DNA of 64,000 nt, from NCBI GenBank assembly GCA_051294375.1, contig CM119269.1:5158773-5222772 (forward strand). Direction: 5' to 3'. Of the stretch, positions 36,666-50,935 are shown one piece after another. The notes under the pieces were generated by a model. That model saw nothing but the letters and a program-made list of their open reading frames with translations. It had not been told where the DNA came from and did not search any database. The first letter of the stretch is position 1. Each line of letters starts with the position of its first letter. Source of the stretch: Paraspadella gotoi. Taxonomy: Eukaryota; Chaetognatha. Made by a program: the position numbers and the translations under genes.

Positions 36666-36690
36666 NNNNNNNNNNNNNNNNNNNNNNNNN
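36666..36690. other. Assembly gap, 25 N
   Basis: The gap separates the C-rich block from module X. Confidence 0.99.
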
Positions 36691-38100
36691 GCCACCGGGC
36701 GACCAAGCGCCGCCTTACCAGCAAAATCATTACCTGGAATAGCGAATTCCGGAAGACTCGAGCAGAGATTTTTTTTTCTTTTTCGGAGAGCGATGAAGAA
36801 AGAGGAAAGATAATGAAAGAAAGAGAAGGAAAGGAAGAAAGCGGACAAAGAGACAGACAGACAGACGGACAAACTGAAAGACAGACTGAACAAACGGACA
36901 AACAAACAGACCAGAGAAAGACATATTGACCAACTGACAGACGATGAGAGAGACGAAAGACGGGCCGACAAATAGACAGTCGCACGGACAGCAGAGGACA
37001 AACGGCAAAGAGCCATAAAAAAAAGCAAATTGCGTAAATTTTATAAACATTATACTTAGACTGAGAGCAAAAGGAGATGAAAAGCCGCGCAATAATTTTT
37101 TTTTTTTTTCCACAGTAAACAAATGTGAACAAAACTGTGAAGCTAAACAATAGTTTGTACGGTGTTTATCGATCGTCTAATTCGTTTTGTCTCCTTTCCC
37201 GCTCTTGCGTTTCCTTTGCCAAGAGAAGGAAAGGAAAGAAAGAAGAATAGAAAGAAAGAAAGAAAAAGAAAGAAAGAAAGAAAGAAAAGAAAGAAAGAAA
37301 GAAAGAAAGAACAGAAAGAAAGAAAAGACAAAAGACAAAGACGAGAACGACGAACGAACGAAGAACATACATTGGCTTTTGTCGAAAGTGGTAAATACGC
37401 GAGTGAAAGCAGATGGCTGGCGGGGCCGGTGGCAAAATTGGCAAATGGCAAAAACGGTGGCGCTCGAGTTGTGCGGAGGCGATGCGCTATTGCCCGTTAT
37501 TGAATGTCCGGGTTCGACTGAAAAGCGCGTTCTGCGCTGATTGAACTCGACGTTGCGCGTCCGTTTTATAAAGACGTGGCTTCCGTCGAGTAAAAGGTCG
37601 ACGCCCTCTGCCGGTCGCGTTGTATAAAAATGGCGCTCGCTCGTAAAACTGTCCTATTATTTACCTTTTAAAGCTGACGTCATGTTTCTCGTAAAACGGT
37701 TCTACGTTTCTTTTCTCTCTCACGTTAGTTTATATATATAACTCCTTCGTTAAGTTAATTTCTTTGATGCGCCGACCCGTCGAATCTTTTTTGTGAACAT
37801 CCGTATCAGATACCAACTGCATTGGCGAATTTCATGCCAAGAACCGCATCCCATCAAGCGGACCGCGCGAAACACAACGCGGAGGAACGAAAGAAGCAAA
37901 AACAAAGGAGCTGTCTTAATTCTTGAATGAGATAAGAACGAAGTTTGTTTTTCGCGGGAAATGAACTAAATAACAGTGAAAGAGAGAAGACAGAGACGGC
38001 CGGGATTACTCTTTTCTTCAATTTTTTCTTGGCCGGGGCGGGCGGTGGGGGAGGTTTGTCTGATTGTCGTCGTTTTTTGTTTTAACTAGGAGGGGCCGGG
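36691..38100 (+). repeat. Module X, copy 1
   Basis: It starts CCACCGGGCGACCAAGCG and holds a degenerate (GACA)n field (36840-37010), a (GAAA)n field (37225-37333) and a moderately GC-rich part with GGTCGACGCCCTCTGCCGG. The second copy is 43671-45000. Frames here are Asp/Arg/Gln/Thr or Lys/Glu repeats read from GACA and GAAA. Confidence 0.8.
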
Positions 38101-40364
38101 AGGGGGAACACAACACTCCTTGATCGCTTTTTTTCTTCTCGTTTTACGTTTTAGTTTGTTTTGTTTTCCACTTTGTCATCGACGCAATCAAAAAGGTAAA
38201 AATAACAACAACCACATTTTACATTTCGCTAAAAAAGGTCATTCTGTCTTGGAAAAAGAACGGTCATTCTTCACTGACCTCTTACGGGTCAAAAGTACAA
38301 GCACTCGTCGGTCGTTTCCTTCGTTCCTGTATCACCCGTACTTTCGGCTCCGTTTCGAGACCTTTATCTCAAACTCTCTTCAGCGCAATTTCTCCTCTCT
38401 CCTCTTTTTTCTCCATCTCTCCTCTCCTTTCTCTCTAAATTCCTCCTTTCTACTCTCCCTCATCCACCCCTCCCCTCGCTCTGCTATCCTACCCTCACAC
38501 CCCTCTCACCTCCTCCACTCCCTACCATTCCATACTATCTTTCCCCTTTCCATCTTTCCCCTATCTCATCTTTCTTTCATTGCATTCCGATCCTTTCCGG
38601 TCAATCTCCCTTTTTATCACATTGCCCGCCGAACGTCAACTTTTCCTCGGGATTCCCTTTCCTTTGATTATCCTTTTTAACTTACCCTTCCTTTTTCTTC
38701 TAACTACCCCTTCTTCGAACTCCTTTTCTAGATAATACCCCTATTCTCTTTTCGGTTAACTCTCTTTTCTTCTAACACTCACCCCCTTTTCACTTACCTC
38801 GTGAGAACGATATGTACCCACTTTCTGTTCAGTTACCCTTTTCCATCTAACGCCTAATTCTAAGACAATGGGTCACTCTCCTCCATTTTCCTCCGCTTCC
38901 GTTTCCTTTCTCTCCGTTTGTAAACCTCATATTCCTTTTTCTCAATTCGCCATCTTGACATTTGTTTTTTCTTTTCGCGTTCCGATGAAATCAGCGTCTA
39001 TTTTAAACTTGATGGGGGACACGTGTCTATTTTTAAAAGAGCGTCTCATGGAGGCCACATAGAATACAATTAGATATCAACAGTCACAGCGTTATGAAAT
39101 ACGGTAAACATCCGTTATAGAAATTATCCTTCTTTTTTTTTTTCAATAAATTACAGCCCAGTTCCGCCTGCCCTCCAGACTTTCGAGCGGCCCACCGGAC
39201 TGTCGAGACCGGTAGGAGGCACGCAGTTGGACACTCGTCCACGTGGCACAGGTCCTCAATATAACGCATCTTCTCTCCCTGACGCACTTTAATCTGAAAA
39301 TACGGTCGCTGTTTCTACTATTCCCATTATCACTTGCATACATATACTTCAAATTTGCATACTTACTGATCAACCTTCATCTCCAATCTATAATCAACCA
39401 TCTAACAGTATCTCACATAATCAATCTCCAACTATTCCTACAGTCATCTCATACACTATCCTGCAGTCATGCTCAGCGTCGATCCGCTCCGCTACATACC
39501 TCCTTACTCATCTTTCCTCTCCCACCACATAGATTTCTTCCTTCCCGTCTAGCACATCGCGAGAAGAACCTACATACTCTACTAATGCCTCTTCGGCCGT
39601 TACAAAAACAACAACCGGCTCTTTAGTTCACTATAATTCATAATTGTTTACTTTACCTACAACTATTCGTTATTATCCTTCTTAATCGATCATTCCTCAT
39701 TCGTCTTCATAAATTAAAAGTTTTCTCCACAATTGGATATAACTCACCCCTCTCCAAAAACCTCCTTCACACTTCCTTTTCCCATTCGTGCAAGAAACAA
39801 CTTTCTCAAACATCGACCGTCTAACATAAACTTCCTCTCTCTTTCCTTCAACAATCACCCGTTCAGCCAGCCGTGCCACCCCCTCTATTTTGTTTGCAGT
39901 CATTCGTCATTTGCTACAATCTGCAAAATGTTATCCTTCTTCTTTCCCCCTCATAACGCCATTCTCTAAACCCCCATTCCCCCCCTCCCCTTCGCGCTCC
40001 CCCCTCTCCCCCCTGCTGCGCCTTCTTCAAAACACAACGCCTATCGTACACGTCGCGCCCTTCTCCAAGTACAATTCCCAGCGTCTCCTCTTCTACCTCA
40101 TTGTCCGACAGCCGACGTTTTGCTGAACGAAGAACACACTCGCACGCTCTTTCTGTTTGACGCACATCAAAATGTCTTACGACGCCGCACGAGCGGTCGT
40201 TCTGTAGCACTCAGTTTAGGGCACTCGTTAATAATCCTTCCCCTCGTTTCGAAAAGTCACGCAGAAAGGCGATTCCTTTATGTCCTTTTTGACATTTCTC
40301 TCACTGTTCTTTCCTTTCTCTTTTCTCCTCTGTTGTGTTTTTTTAATTGTTTTTATTCTATTCG
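38101..40364 (+). repeat. Module V1, noisy copy
   Basis: It shares, in order, GCAATCAAAAAGGTAAAAAT, the pyrimidine-rich part, CTCATGGAG, the short GGACACTCGTCC region (39196-39250) and GTTTTTTTAATTGTTTTTAT with 45470-47200 and 48896-50600. Divergence is high, with many insertions. No frame is shared by all copies. Confidence 0.7.
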
Positions 40365-40740
40365 TACCGTTAAAAGAGGAAATACCGCCACAAGAGGCCA
40401 GACGCACATCACGCGAAATGCTTGAAAAACTACAAGCTCAGAAAATTTAAAAAAGAAAAAAAAAGCCCTTTACGAGGGCGCCACCTTTTGTAGAAATTGT
40501 GCGTCTCTCTCACTCTCTCTCTCTCAATCTCGCTCTGCTCTTGCAGTCGTCTCTTCTTCTCTGCTTCGTCTCTCGTCGTCTCCTCATTCTCTCTCTCTCT
40601 CTCTCCCCTTTACGCGACGTAGCGTCGACATCGGGTAACAAAGTCGCGATTCGCTAAAACGTGTATACGCTGCTTCCAAAGCCGCCGTTATCTTCGACCG
40701 GGCCATCAAGCGTCGCAGTGCCGCCAGATTTTTGAGCGTG
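40365..40740 (-). repeat. Inverted W1/W2 fragment with CT tract
   Basis: Bases 40365-40500 are the reverse complement of about 27395-27520, and 40610-40720 the reverse complement of about 27215-27310, with a CT-rich stretch between. Together with the forward copy that follows it forms a local inverted repeat. Confidence 0.7.
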
Positions 40741-42130
40741 AGTTTTAGCATCGGTGATGTGCCTCTGGCCCTCTGGCGGTATTTCTCTTTAAGGTACGAA
40801 GAGAAAAAAAAACAAAAGAAAAAAGTCATAAATGATTAATGACATCAAAAGTCAAACGAACTGGAGAAAAGATCGGATAAAGGAAAAACGCGTGGGTGAA
40901 AAACAAAGGAAGATTAAAGGAATAAGAATTTAGATGGGAAATAGAAAAGGAAAAATGTATGACATGTATGACAGCGGAAAAGAAGGCATCATTTAAGAAC
41001 AAAACAGTGAAAGAAAAAAAAAGATCAGAAAGAACGCATAGGATGAAAGGCAAAAAAAAACCAAAAAAAAAAACGAGAAAACAAGCGAAAATCTAAAAGC
41101 AAAAGGAAACATTAACAAAATCAAAAAGGAGGAAAAAAAAACGAAAAACAAAAGAAAGAAATATAAAAAGAAAAGAAATAAAGAACTGAGGCGACTCGTG
41201 GAGAATCTGGAGATTGAGTAGCAGGAGTTTTTTAGAATTACGGAGATTAATGCGGAAGAAAAAACGAGCCGGAGGAAAAAAAAAGAGGGTAAAAAAAGGA
41301 GGGAAAAAAGAATAAAAAAGAAAGGAAAAAAAATGGGAAAAAAAGAGAAAAGTTGGGAGAGTGAAAGATTAGCGAGTCCTTCGTTATAAAGAGGAAGAAT
41401 AATTAAGCCTATGATTGTCATTTAATGAAGTTTTTTTTTTCTTATTTTTGAAGACGGCGAACGACTTGAGAAAATTAATGTCGACTGAGTCATTTCTATC
41501 TTTTTATTTTTCTTCAAAACGGACGTGATTAGAATTACGTTGAATGTTCGCTTGTACTGATTACGAGGGGCCTTGCGTGCTTTGACGCGCGTGCGCTTTC
41601 GCGCCAAGGAATGATATTAAGTCACATTGAAATATTGATTAAGGTTAATTGGATAAAGAAATTAGCTTTTATCGATCGTCGCAACTTTTACACTGTATTT
41701 CTCGATGCCCGGTTTGTTGAATCCTTATGTTATTTTTTTTAATAGTACACACAACAAAAAGTTAATTGTAGTATCTAACAAATAAAAAATATACTCATTG
41801 TTAAAGAGTGGCTGGCTCTCTCTCTCTCTCTCCAATCTCTCATCATCTCATTTCTCTCGCATTCTACGTCTCTTTTGGAGCTGGCCCTCGAGTGAGTCTA
41901 TCGTTCTTGATATGCATCCTTTCTTTCGTCTCGTTCCCTCTTCTTCTTCGCGTTGACTTTTCTTTTTTTCTTCTCCTTGCTGTCTCTCATTCGCTCGTTC
42001 CCCATTTTCAACCCCTTTCAGCTTATCCCTCTTTTTGCCTGGGCCTTACGCCGAACCGATATGAGGGAATTTTATGAGAGCCATTCTCGAGGCGCATTCT
42101 ATTTTTTTTTAATTCCCGCTTGTTTTGCAC
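40741..42130 (+). repeat. Module W2, copy 2
   Basis: It is collinear with 27450-28730, from GTGCCTCTGGCCCTCTGG to the TTAATTCCCGCTTGTTT segment, with indel noise. Confidence 0.75.
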
Positions 42131-43670
42131 CTATTCTTTACGTAATTTCAACTCTCTGCGAGATCACACGTCTCGACCATAATCTCCACCATGGTCTGCC
42201 GAATACTGATATTCTCTCCTATCCCTTTCTGAACAGATCTCTATCGCTTACCTTAATCAAGCATTTCTCTACCACATCAGCTTTGCTTCTATACACACAT
42301 CAGGCTTAAATATAAGGCTTTTCTAGCTATATGGTCATTCTATCCGTCGCTCGGGTTTGGTTCGATCGCGCTGTTTTACGCGGATCGTAATCGATATCAC
42401 CTGAGTTTTACTCTTTCCTTCCCCACAACCCTCTCTCGTCATCAGCCGCCTCCAACTTGGGCGCCTGGTCGGGAGCGTGGCGAGCGGCCCATGGCTGTGC
42501 AGGCTACACATCAGACACGCCATCCATGTGCCCCGACTCGCTGCGCCCGTCCTACGTAGCCGTACTACCACACCGCCCAGACAGGCATAAGTACGATGGC
42601 TCGGACTATACCGCGGAGTCATACGGAGGTTCACCATGATTCTAATGCAGTCAGTTTTCACTAGTCGCTTGCATTCTTCAGACTTCGACCACACTTCATG
42701 TAAACATATCGCGCACGTCCTCTGCTCTCCGCGTCTCTTCAGTCGTACTGTCCGGCAAGCGAGGCGGCGCCAGACTTTCTCTTTCCTGTTCTATTCTCCC
42801 CTCCCCAGCCTGTCGACTCGCACTTCTTTCGTTTTCCATTCTCGTCGATTTTGCAGCGAGGCAGCCGTGAGTTTTGAAGCTACCCGCCTGGCGTCCAGCT
42901 TTGGTTCTTGATCCTCCGGTCGGTGGTTCGCAGGGGTTATCGTATACTTAGATGCTATCATCTGATGCTTCTAAAGTCCGTCAATCATGGTCCGAATTTA
43001 GGAGCGGCATTGCATGATGCTTTTACCTACTACAAGATAAGGGCCATTGTCCGCTGCATTTCCTCTTGGTAGGCGACAAGTTTCTCCTGATCAAGCATGA
43101 TCGCCTTTATCACAGGCTATAGATTGACTGCGTCATCCAGCTTCCTCATCCCTTCCTTTACAGGTTGAAGCAAGCGGGCTTCCGGCGCTTCTTTACGACC
43201 TTTCACAGGCGTCCCTCTGGCCCGATAAATTTGCAGGCGACTAGCGGGCCTCTTTCACGACGTCGACTTGAATACTTGTCACCACAGAATTTCCTATCGG
43301 GTTTAAGCTTCTGCAACTATCCTTCTTCTCAGCGAACGGCTTCCTCCGACCTCTTCTGGGTCTCTCCTTTCTGGCCGTTGACAATCGAGCGTCGGAACTG
43401 TCCCGCCATCCCTCACTAAATGTGGCGCAAGGCAGACAGTTTTTAGGGCTAGGTTCCCGCCCGTGCAGCAGCTCGACGTCGTAAACGTCAGGCCGCATTC
43501 GATTCTCCTCCCTCTCTATTCTTGTTCTCCGTCTTCGTCGCTTTCCCTCCTGTGTAGGGTCAGTGGTACTCCGCCGCGCAGTCTGACTCCGATCTCCTCC
43601 TCTCCTCTCTTTCTCTCCTCTCTCTCTCTCTTTCGTCTCTCTCGGTCGGGTCTGCGGGTCGGGTCGGATG
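42131..43670. other. Stretch with balanced base composition and no second copy
   Basis: Unlike its neighbours it lacks long simple repeats and has mixed base use. The end (43560-43670) returns to CT-rich sequence. A minus-strand coding-like segment is listed separately. Other frames are short and unfamiliar. Confidence 0.5.
43030..43480 (-). pseudogene. Possible broken coding fragment, family unknown
   Basis: On the minus strand the frame from about 43480 to 43241 reads a basic, Cys-containing stretch (KNCLPCATF, then RKERPRRGRRK) and stops. A frame shifted by one base then reads PEARLLQPVKEGMRKLDDAVN, a stop, and IMLDQEKLVAYQEEMQRTMA before a further stop near 43030. The amphipathic, Glu/Lys/Leu-rich character and varied codons look more like decayed coding DNA than the surrounding repeats. 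I do not recognise a family; a retroelement gag-like origin is only a guess, and chance remains possible. Confidence 0.2.
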
Positions 43671-45000
<1,330 letters not shown>

Positions 45001-45189
45001 AGGTGGCGGGGGGGGACACAACCTCCTTGATCCTTTTTTTTTCTTCTCGTTTTAGTTCTTAGTTTTGTTTTGTTTTCACTTTGTCATCGAGCAATCAAAA
45101 AGGTAAAAATAACAACAACAACATTTTACATTTGCTAAAAGGTCATTCTGTTTGGATAAAAGAACGGTCATTCTTACTGACCTCTACGG
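45001..45189 (+). repeat. Left copy of a duplication flanking a gap
   Basis: The segment with GGGGACACAAC, CTTCTCGTTTTAG and GCAATCAAAAAGG is repeated after the gap at 45275-45465, with few differences. Confidence 0.75.
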
Positions 45190-45214
45190 NNNNNNNNNNN
45201 NNNNNNNNNNNNNN
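45190..45214. other. Assembly gap, 25 N
   Basis: Near-identical sequence on both sides suggests unmerged overlapping contig ends. Confidence 0.99.
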
Positions 45215-45469
45215 TTTTGGGGGGGGGGGTGGGGGAGGTTTTGTGTTGTGTCGTTTTTGTTTTTAATAGGAGTGGCGGGGGGGGACACAAACGTCCTTGA
45301 TCCTTTTTTTTTCTTCTCGTTTTAGTTCTTAGTTTTTGTTTTGTTTTCACTTTGTCATCGAGCAATCAAAAAGGTAAAAATAACAACAACAACATTTTAC
45401 ATTTGCTAAAAAAGGTCAATTCTGTTTGGAAAAGAACGGTCATTCTTACTGACCTCTACGGGTCACAAA
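45215..45469 (+). repeat. Right copy of the gap-flanking duplication
   Basis: It begins with a G-run and repeats 45001-45189 in the same order, then runs on into V1. Confidence 0.75.
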
Positions 45470-47560
45470 GTACAAAGACTTCGTCGGTCGTCTTCGTTGT
45501 CATTTTCGTCGTCGGACAGAATCTCGATTTTCTCTTTTCAGGGGCACTTTTCCTCTCTCTCTTTTTCTCCATCTCTCTCTCTTTCTCTTAAATTCTCCTT
45601 TCTACCTCCCTATCCACCCTCCCCTCGCCTCTATCCTCCTCACTACTCACCCTATCCCCCTTCCTACTATCTTCCCCTTTTCATCTTTCCTATCTCCGAT
45701 CTTCCTTTCAGTTTTTGATTCGATCCTTTCCGGTCAATCTCCTTTTTATCATCGCCGCCGACATCTTTTCCTCGGATTCCCTTTTCTTTATTACCTTTTT
45801 AAACATTACCCTCTTTTTCTTCTAACTTACCCCTTTCGTCGAACTCCTTTTCTAGGAAATACCCCTATTTCTTTCGGTAATCTCTTTTCTTCTAACTCAC
45901 CCCCTTTTCACTTACCTGAGACATATGTACCCACTTTCTTTCAGTTACCCTCTTTCCTCTAACCCTAATTCTAAAGAAATGGTCCTCCTCCTTTTCGCTT
46001 CCGTTTCCTTTCTCTCCGTTTTAACCTAATTCCTTTTTTCAATTCGCCATCTTGATTTGTTTTTTTCTTTTCCGTTCCGAGAAATCAGCCGTTATTTTAA
46101 ACTTGAGGGGGAACGTGTTATTTTTAAAAGACGTCTCATGGAGCCCATAGATATCAATTAGATATACAGTACAGTGTATGAAATAGGTAAAATCGTTATA
46201 AAAATATCCTTTTTTTTTTTCAAATAAATAAGCCATCTTGCCCCAGACTTTGAGGCACCGGACTGTAGACACGTGGACAGTGGACACTGTCCAGTGGACA
46301 GGTCTCAATATAAACGCATCTTCTTCCCTACGACTTAATCTGAAAATACGATCGCTTTTCTCATCCATTATATTGATAATTGATAGTCACTTCAATAATC
46401 AATCAAAGTTCTTTTCTTTTCCTTTATGCAGTCACTCACCGGTCACCGTCGACATATCTTTATCATTTTTTTCTCCCACAAAGATTTTTCTTCCGTCTAG
46501 AATCGGAGAAGATATATACTAAGGCTTTCGGCGTTAAAAACAAAACCCGGCTTTTTTTAGTCAATAATCATAATTGTTTATTTACTCCAATATTTATACT
46601 TCTTAATCGTATTCCTCATCTCTATAATAACGTTTCTCACCAATTGATATAATCCAACCCCTTCTCCAAAAACTCCTTCACATCTTTTCCCATTCGAGAA
46701 GAAACACTTTCCTCAATGCGACGTCTAACAAACTTCCTCTCTCTTTCTCTTAACAATCACCGTGCCAGCGTGCCACCCTTTTTAGTTGCAGTCATTGTCA
46801 TTGTAAATCTGCAATTTATCCTTTTTTTCCCCTCAACGCCATCTCTAACCCCCCATTCTCCCCCCCCTTTCGGGCTGCCCCCCGATCACCGGCCGCCTTT
46901 CAAACGCCATCGCGGTCGCGGCGTGATTTCAGCGGTCTCCGCCTCATTGCCGAAGCCGGACGTTTGTGGCGAAGACAATCGACCGTCTTTGTTTATTGAA
47001 CGACCAAAAATGTCTTTTGACGAGGCGGCAGAGGGTCGTTAGACTCGTTTGGACTCGTTAAATCTTCCCTCGTTTCGAAGTCACGCAGAAAGGGATTCTT
47101 TTGTCTTTTTGTCTTTCGTTCACTGTTTTTTTTTTTCTCTGTTTGTCTTCGTTTTAATTGTTTTTATTTATTTATTATATTTGGTTTGCATATTTCGAGG
47201 CGTTTCTCTCTCTTCTTTCGTTTTAAAATTTAATTGGGTTTTATAATTTCTGAATCGCCGAGTCGCGTGCTTGATTCAATTTGGTTCGGAAAAAATGTAC
47301 GGAAATTTAAAAATCCATGATCATGGAAACAAAATTTTTATCTTGAAAAAATTTCAGTGTCTTTTATCTTTTCTTATGTTGCCTTGTCGTCGTCGTCGTC
47401 GTCGTCGTTGTCTTTCGTTCCCTATTATTTTTCGTTTCAAAGAGAATCTTCTTTCCAACAGAATTTATTCTTTCAGTTTTCTTATTGTATTTTCAAATCC
47501 TAATCAACTTCTTTTTGTTCGTTAAAATTTAGTATAATTAGCATATCACAACGATTAAGC
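45470..47560 (+). repeat. Tandem module V1, copy 1
   Basis: A long pyrimidine-rich part (45540-46030) is followed by an AT-rich part, the 14-bp self-complementary motif (46282-46295), a more GC-rich segment with CGGCGTGATTTCAGCGG and CAATCGACCGTC (46890-47045) and a CGT trinucleotide run (47388-47411). Similar copies are 48896-50935 and 38295-40330. The GC-rich segment can be read as a short frame, but frames shift between copies, so no gene is called. Confidence 0.8.
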
Positions 47561-47683
47561 GCTTGAGGTTATGCGCGTATTCATTCTTCTCTCTGAGAAT
47601 CTCTCGCCATCAACATTCGGCAAGTTTTGAGCGTAACTAAATAGTGAGCCTGAGCTCTCTCCCTTCCTCTGCTCTCCTCTCTC

Positions 47684-47723
<40 letters not shown>

Positions 47724-48895
47724 CAATCGTCTCTCTCTCTCTCTCTCTCTCATTTATTCCTCGTGACAGTTTCCCATTATCCAATGCCGGTTGGCTTTTG
47801 TTGTTCCTTTGCACCCCTTTTTGGCCCGGATGATTGACGGGTTTTTGTCGCACTGCTGCGTGGATCTTCCTCCTCTCCTCTTCTTCCCTCATGTGCCCGC
47901 TTCCTCTTTTTTTTCCTTTCCTCCAATTTCTCAACTCATACTTTCGCCTTTCTTCCCTTTTCTCCTTAAAATTCTCAATGTTTTGAGCCTTTTTCTTCTG
48001 TTTCATTTCCTTTCCTCCGAATCATCATTTTCCTTTGTTCAGTGTTTTTCTTCTATTCTTCTTTCTTTCTTTTCTATTCTTCACCTTCTCCGGGTTTTCC
48101 CTCTATTTATTTTCTCCTTTTCTATTTTCGCATCCCAACCTTCTCCTTTTTCCTCTCCTCGCATTTCCTCTTCCCTTTCCCCGTCCTCCTCCATCCCACA
48201 TCCTCCTCTTTCCTCCCTTTCCTTTCCTCCATTCCAAAAACAAAATTCTCGATCCTCCGATCGAATTTTGCTTTGAACGCAGTTTGTCTCTTTCTTATTC
48301 CTTACCTTTATTTTGTCTTCGTCATTTCTCTTTCACCTTTCATCTTTTCTTTTTTTTTCTCAGTCTCTTGTCTCGTTGCTTATTTTTCACGCCTGTTTTT
48401 TTTGTTTAGTTGCGCCGCGAGTACGTAGCGGAGCAACTCTACAATCACTTTTTCAGGTGGTCCGTCGATCGGTCGGTTCCGTCGGTCGTCGGTTGTCTGT
48501 CCGTTTGGTCTAATCCCAATTCACTAAAATGCAGTATAAATTGCCTTATAAATTGTTTATGTCATTTAGTTAAGTCAGGCAAAAAACCTCAAAATCTAAC
48601 GATCTGGCCACTGGGCCGGCCTTCAAGGAATTCCCTAAGAACTAAAAGGGAATAAAAAGACGGAGATTTTTAAAAACATCTATAGACGACTAAAGAAAGT
48701 TGTTAGTCTGTCTGTTATGTCATATGTGATCAAGCGGGATAAAAAAAAAATACAATGAATATAAAGTCACTCGCGGCGCAACACATTGGAATTACCGTTC
48801 TGTTTTGTTTTCTTGTTTTTTCCTTCCTCTTCGTCACTTTTCGTATTTCCCTCCTCTCGTCTCTTTCTCTTATTCTTTCTCCTCTCTAAAATCCC
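47561..48895 (+). repeat. Tandem module V2, copy 1
   Basis: It has the GATTAAGCGCTTGAGG start, CT tracts (47680-47750), a long pyrimidine-rich part, a GGTC-rich tetranucleotide field (48458-48512) and an AT-rich tail. The second copy is 50936-52190. Confidence 0.8.
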
Positions 48896-50935
48896 TCGAA
48901 AGTACAAAGACTTCGTCGTCGTCTTCGTTGTCATATTCGTCGTCGACGTCGTCTCCGTTTCGAATCATTTGATCTCCCAAAATTTTCTCTTTTTCCAGCG
49001 ACACTTTTCCTCTCTCTCTTTTTCTCCATCTCTCTCTCTCTTTCTCTTAAATTCTCCTTTCTACCTCCCCTATCCACCACCTCCCTCCTCTATCCACCCC
49101 CTCCCTCCTCTATCCTCCTCCCTACTCACCCTATCCTCCTACTATCTTCCCCTTTCCATCTTTCCTATCTCCGATCTTCCTTTCAGTTTTTGATTCCGAT
49201 CCTTTCCGGTCAATCTCCCTTTTTATCATCGCCGCCGACGTCCTTTCCTCGGATTCCCCTTTTCTTTATTACCTTTTTAAACTTACCCTCTTTTTCTTCT
49301 AACTCACCCCCTTTTCACTTACCTGAGACATATGTACCCACTTTTCTTTCAGTTACCCTCTTTCCTCTAACCCTAATTCTAAGAAATGGGTCCTCCCTCC
49401 CTTTTCGCTCCGTTTCCTTTCTCTCCGTTTTAACCTCATTTCCTTTTTCAATTTCGCCATCTTGAATTTGTTTTTTTTCTTTTCCGTTCCGAGAAATCAG
49501 CCGTTATTTTAAAACTTGAGGGGGAACGTGTTATTTTTAAAAGACGTCTCATGGAGCCCATAGAGATAAATTAGATATACAGTACGTCTGTATGAAATAG
49601 GTAAAATCGTTATAAAAATTATCTTTTTTTTTTTCAATAAATTAGCCAGGTTGCCCCAGACTTTGGGCACCGGACTGTGGAGACTGGACAGAGGACACTG
49701 TCCAGTGGACACTGTCCAGTGGACAGGTCTCAATATAAACGCATCTTCTTCCTACGACTTAATCTGAAAATACGATCGCTTTTCTCATCCATTATATTGA
49801 TAATTGATAGTCACTTCAATAATCAATCAAAGTTCTTTTCTTCCTTTATGCAGTCACTCACCGGTCACCGTCGACATATCTTTATCATTTTTCTCTCCAC
49901 AAAGATTTTTCTTCCGTCTAGAATCGGAGAAGATATATACTAAGCTTTCGGCGTTAAAAACAAAACCGGCTTTTTAGTCAATAATCATAATTGTTTATTT
50001 ACTCAATATTTATACTTCTTAATCGTATTCCTCATCGTCTCATAATAAAGTTTCTCACAATTGATATAATCACCCCTCTCCAAAACTCCTTCACATCTTT
50101 TCCCATTCGAGAAGAAACACTTTCTCAATCGACGTCTAACAAAACTTCCTCTCTCTTCTCTTAACAATCACCGTGCCAGCGTGCCACCCTTTTTAGTTGC
50201 AGTCATTGTCATTGTAAATCTGCAATTTATCCTTTTTTTCCCCTCAACGCCATCTCTAACCCCCCATTCTCCCCCCCCCTTCGGCTCCCCCCGCCCGCGC
50301 CTTTTCAAACGCCATCGACGTCGCGGCGTGATTTCAGCGGTCTCCGCCTCATTGCCGAAGCCGACGTTTGTGGCGAAGACAATCGACGTCTTTGTGTTAT
50401 TGAACGACCAAAATGTCTTTGACGAGCGGCAGAGGTCGTTAGACTCGTTTGGACTCGTTAAATCTTCCCTCGTTTCGAAAGTCACGCAGAAAGGATTCTT
50501 TTGTCTTTTTGTCTTTCGTCACTGTTTTTTTTTTCTCTGTTGTCTTCGTTTTAATTGTTTTTATTTATTTATATATTTGTTTGCATATTTCGAGCGTTTC
50601 TCTCTCTTCTTTCGTTTTAAAATTTATTGGGTTTTATATTTCTGAATCGCCGAGTCGCGTGCTTGATTCAATTTGGTTCGGAAAAATGTACGGAATTTAA
50701 AAATCCATGATCATGGAAACAAAATTTTTTATCTTGAAAAAATTTCAGTGTCTTTTATCTTTTTCTTATGTTGCCTTGTCGTCGTCGTCGTCGTCGTCGT
50801 TGTCTTTCGTTCCCTATTATTTTTCGTTTCAAGAGAATCTTCTTCCAACAGAATTTATTCTTTCAGTTTCTTATGTATTTCTCACAATCCTAATCAACTT
50901 CTTTTTGTTCGTTAAAATTTAGTATAATTTAGCAT
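48896..50935 (+). repeat. Tandem module V1, copy 2
   Basis: It is collinear with 45470-47560. The 14-bp motif GGACACTGTCCAGT is present twice in a row (49693-49720), against once in copy 1. Confidence 0.8.
49681..49726. repeat. 14-bp self-complementary tandem motif, two units
   Basis: GGACACTGTCCAGT is repeated exactly, and each unit contains GGACACTGTCC, which is nearly its own reverse complement. Copy 1 of V1 has a single unit at 46282-46295, and the noisy copy has a degenerate form near 39210-39245. Confidence 0.8.

Noticed and set aside
36840-37010. Asp/Arg/Gln/Thr repeat protein in module X
   Set aside because: It is a degenerate (GACA)n field; the second copy at 43820-43990 shifts frame.
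37500-37530. GGTTCGACTG resembling a tRNA T-loop box (also at 44463)
   Set aside because: There is no A-box at proper spacing, and no cloverleaf can be folded by eye.
46890-47045. Possible exon in module V1 (GTGATTTCAGCGGTCTCCGC region)
   Set aside because: The frame differs between 46890-47045 and 50300-50450 because of indels, and no splice sites frame it clearly.
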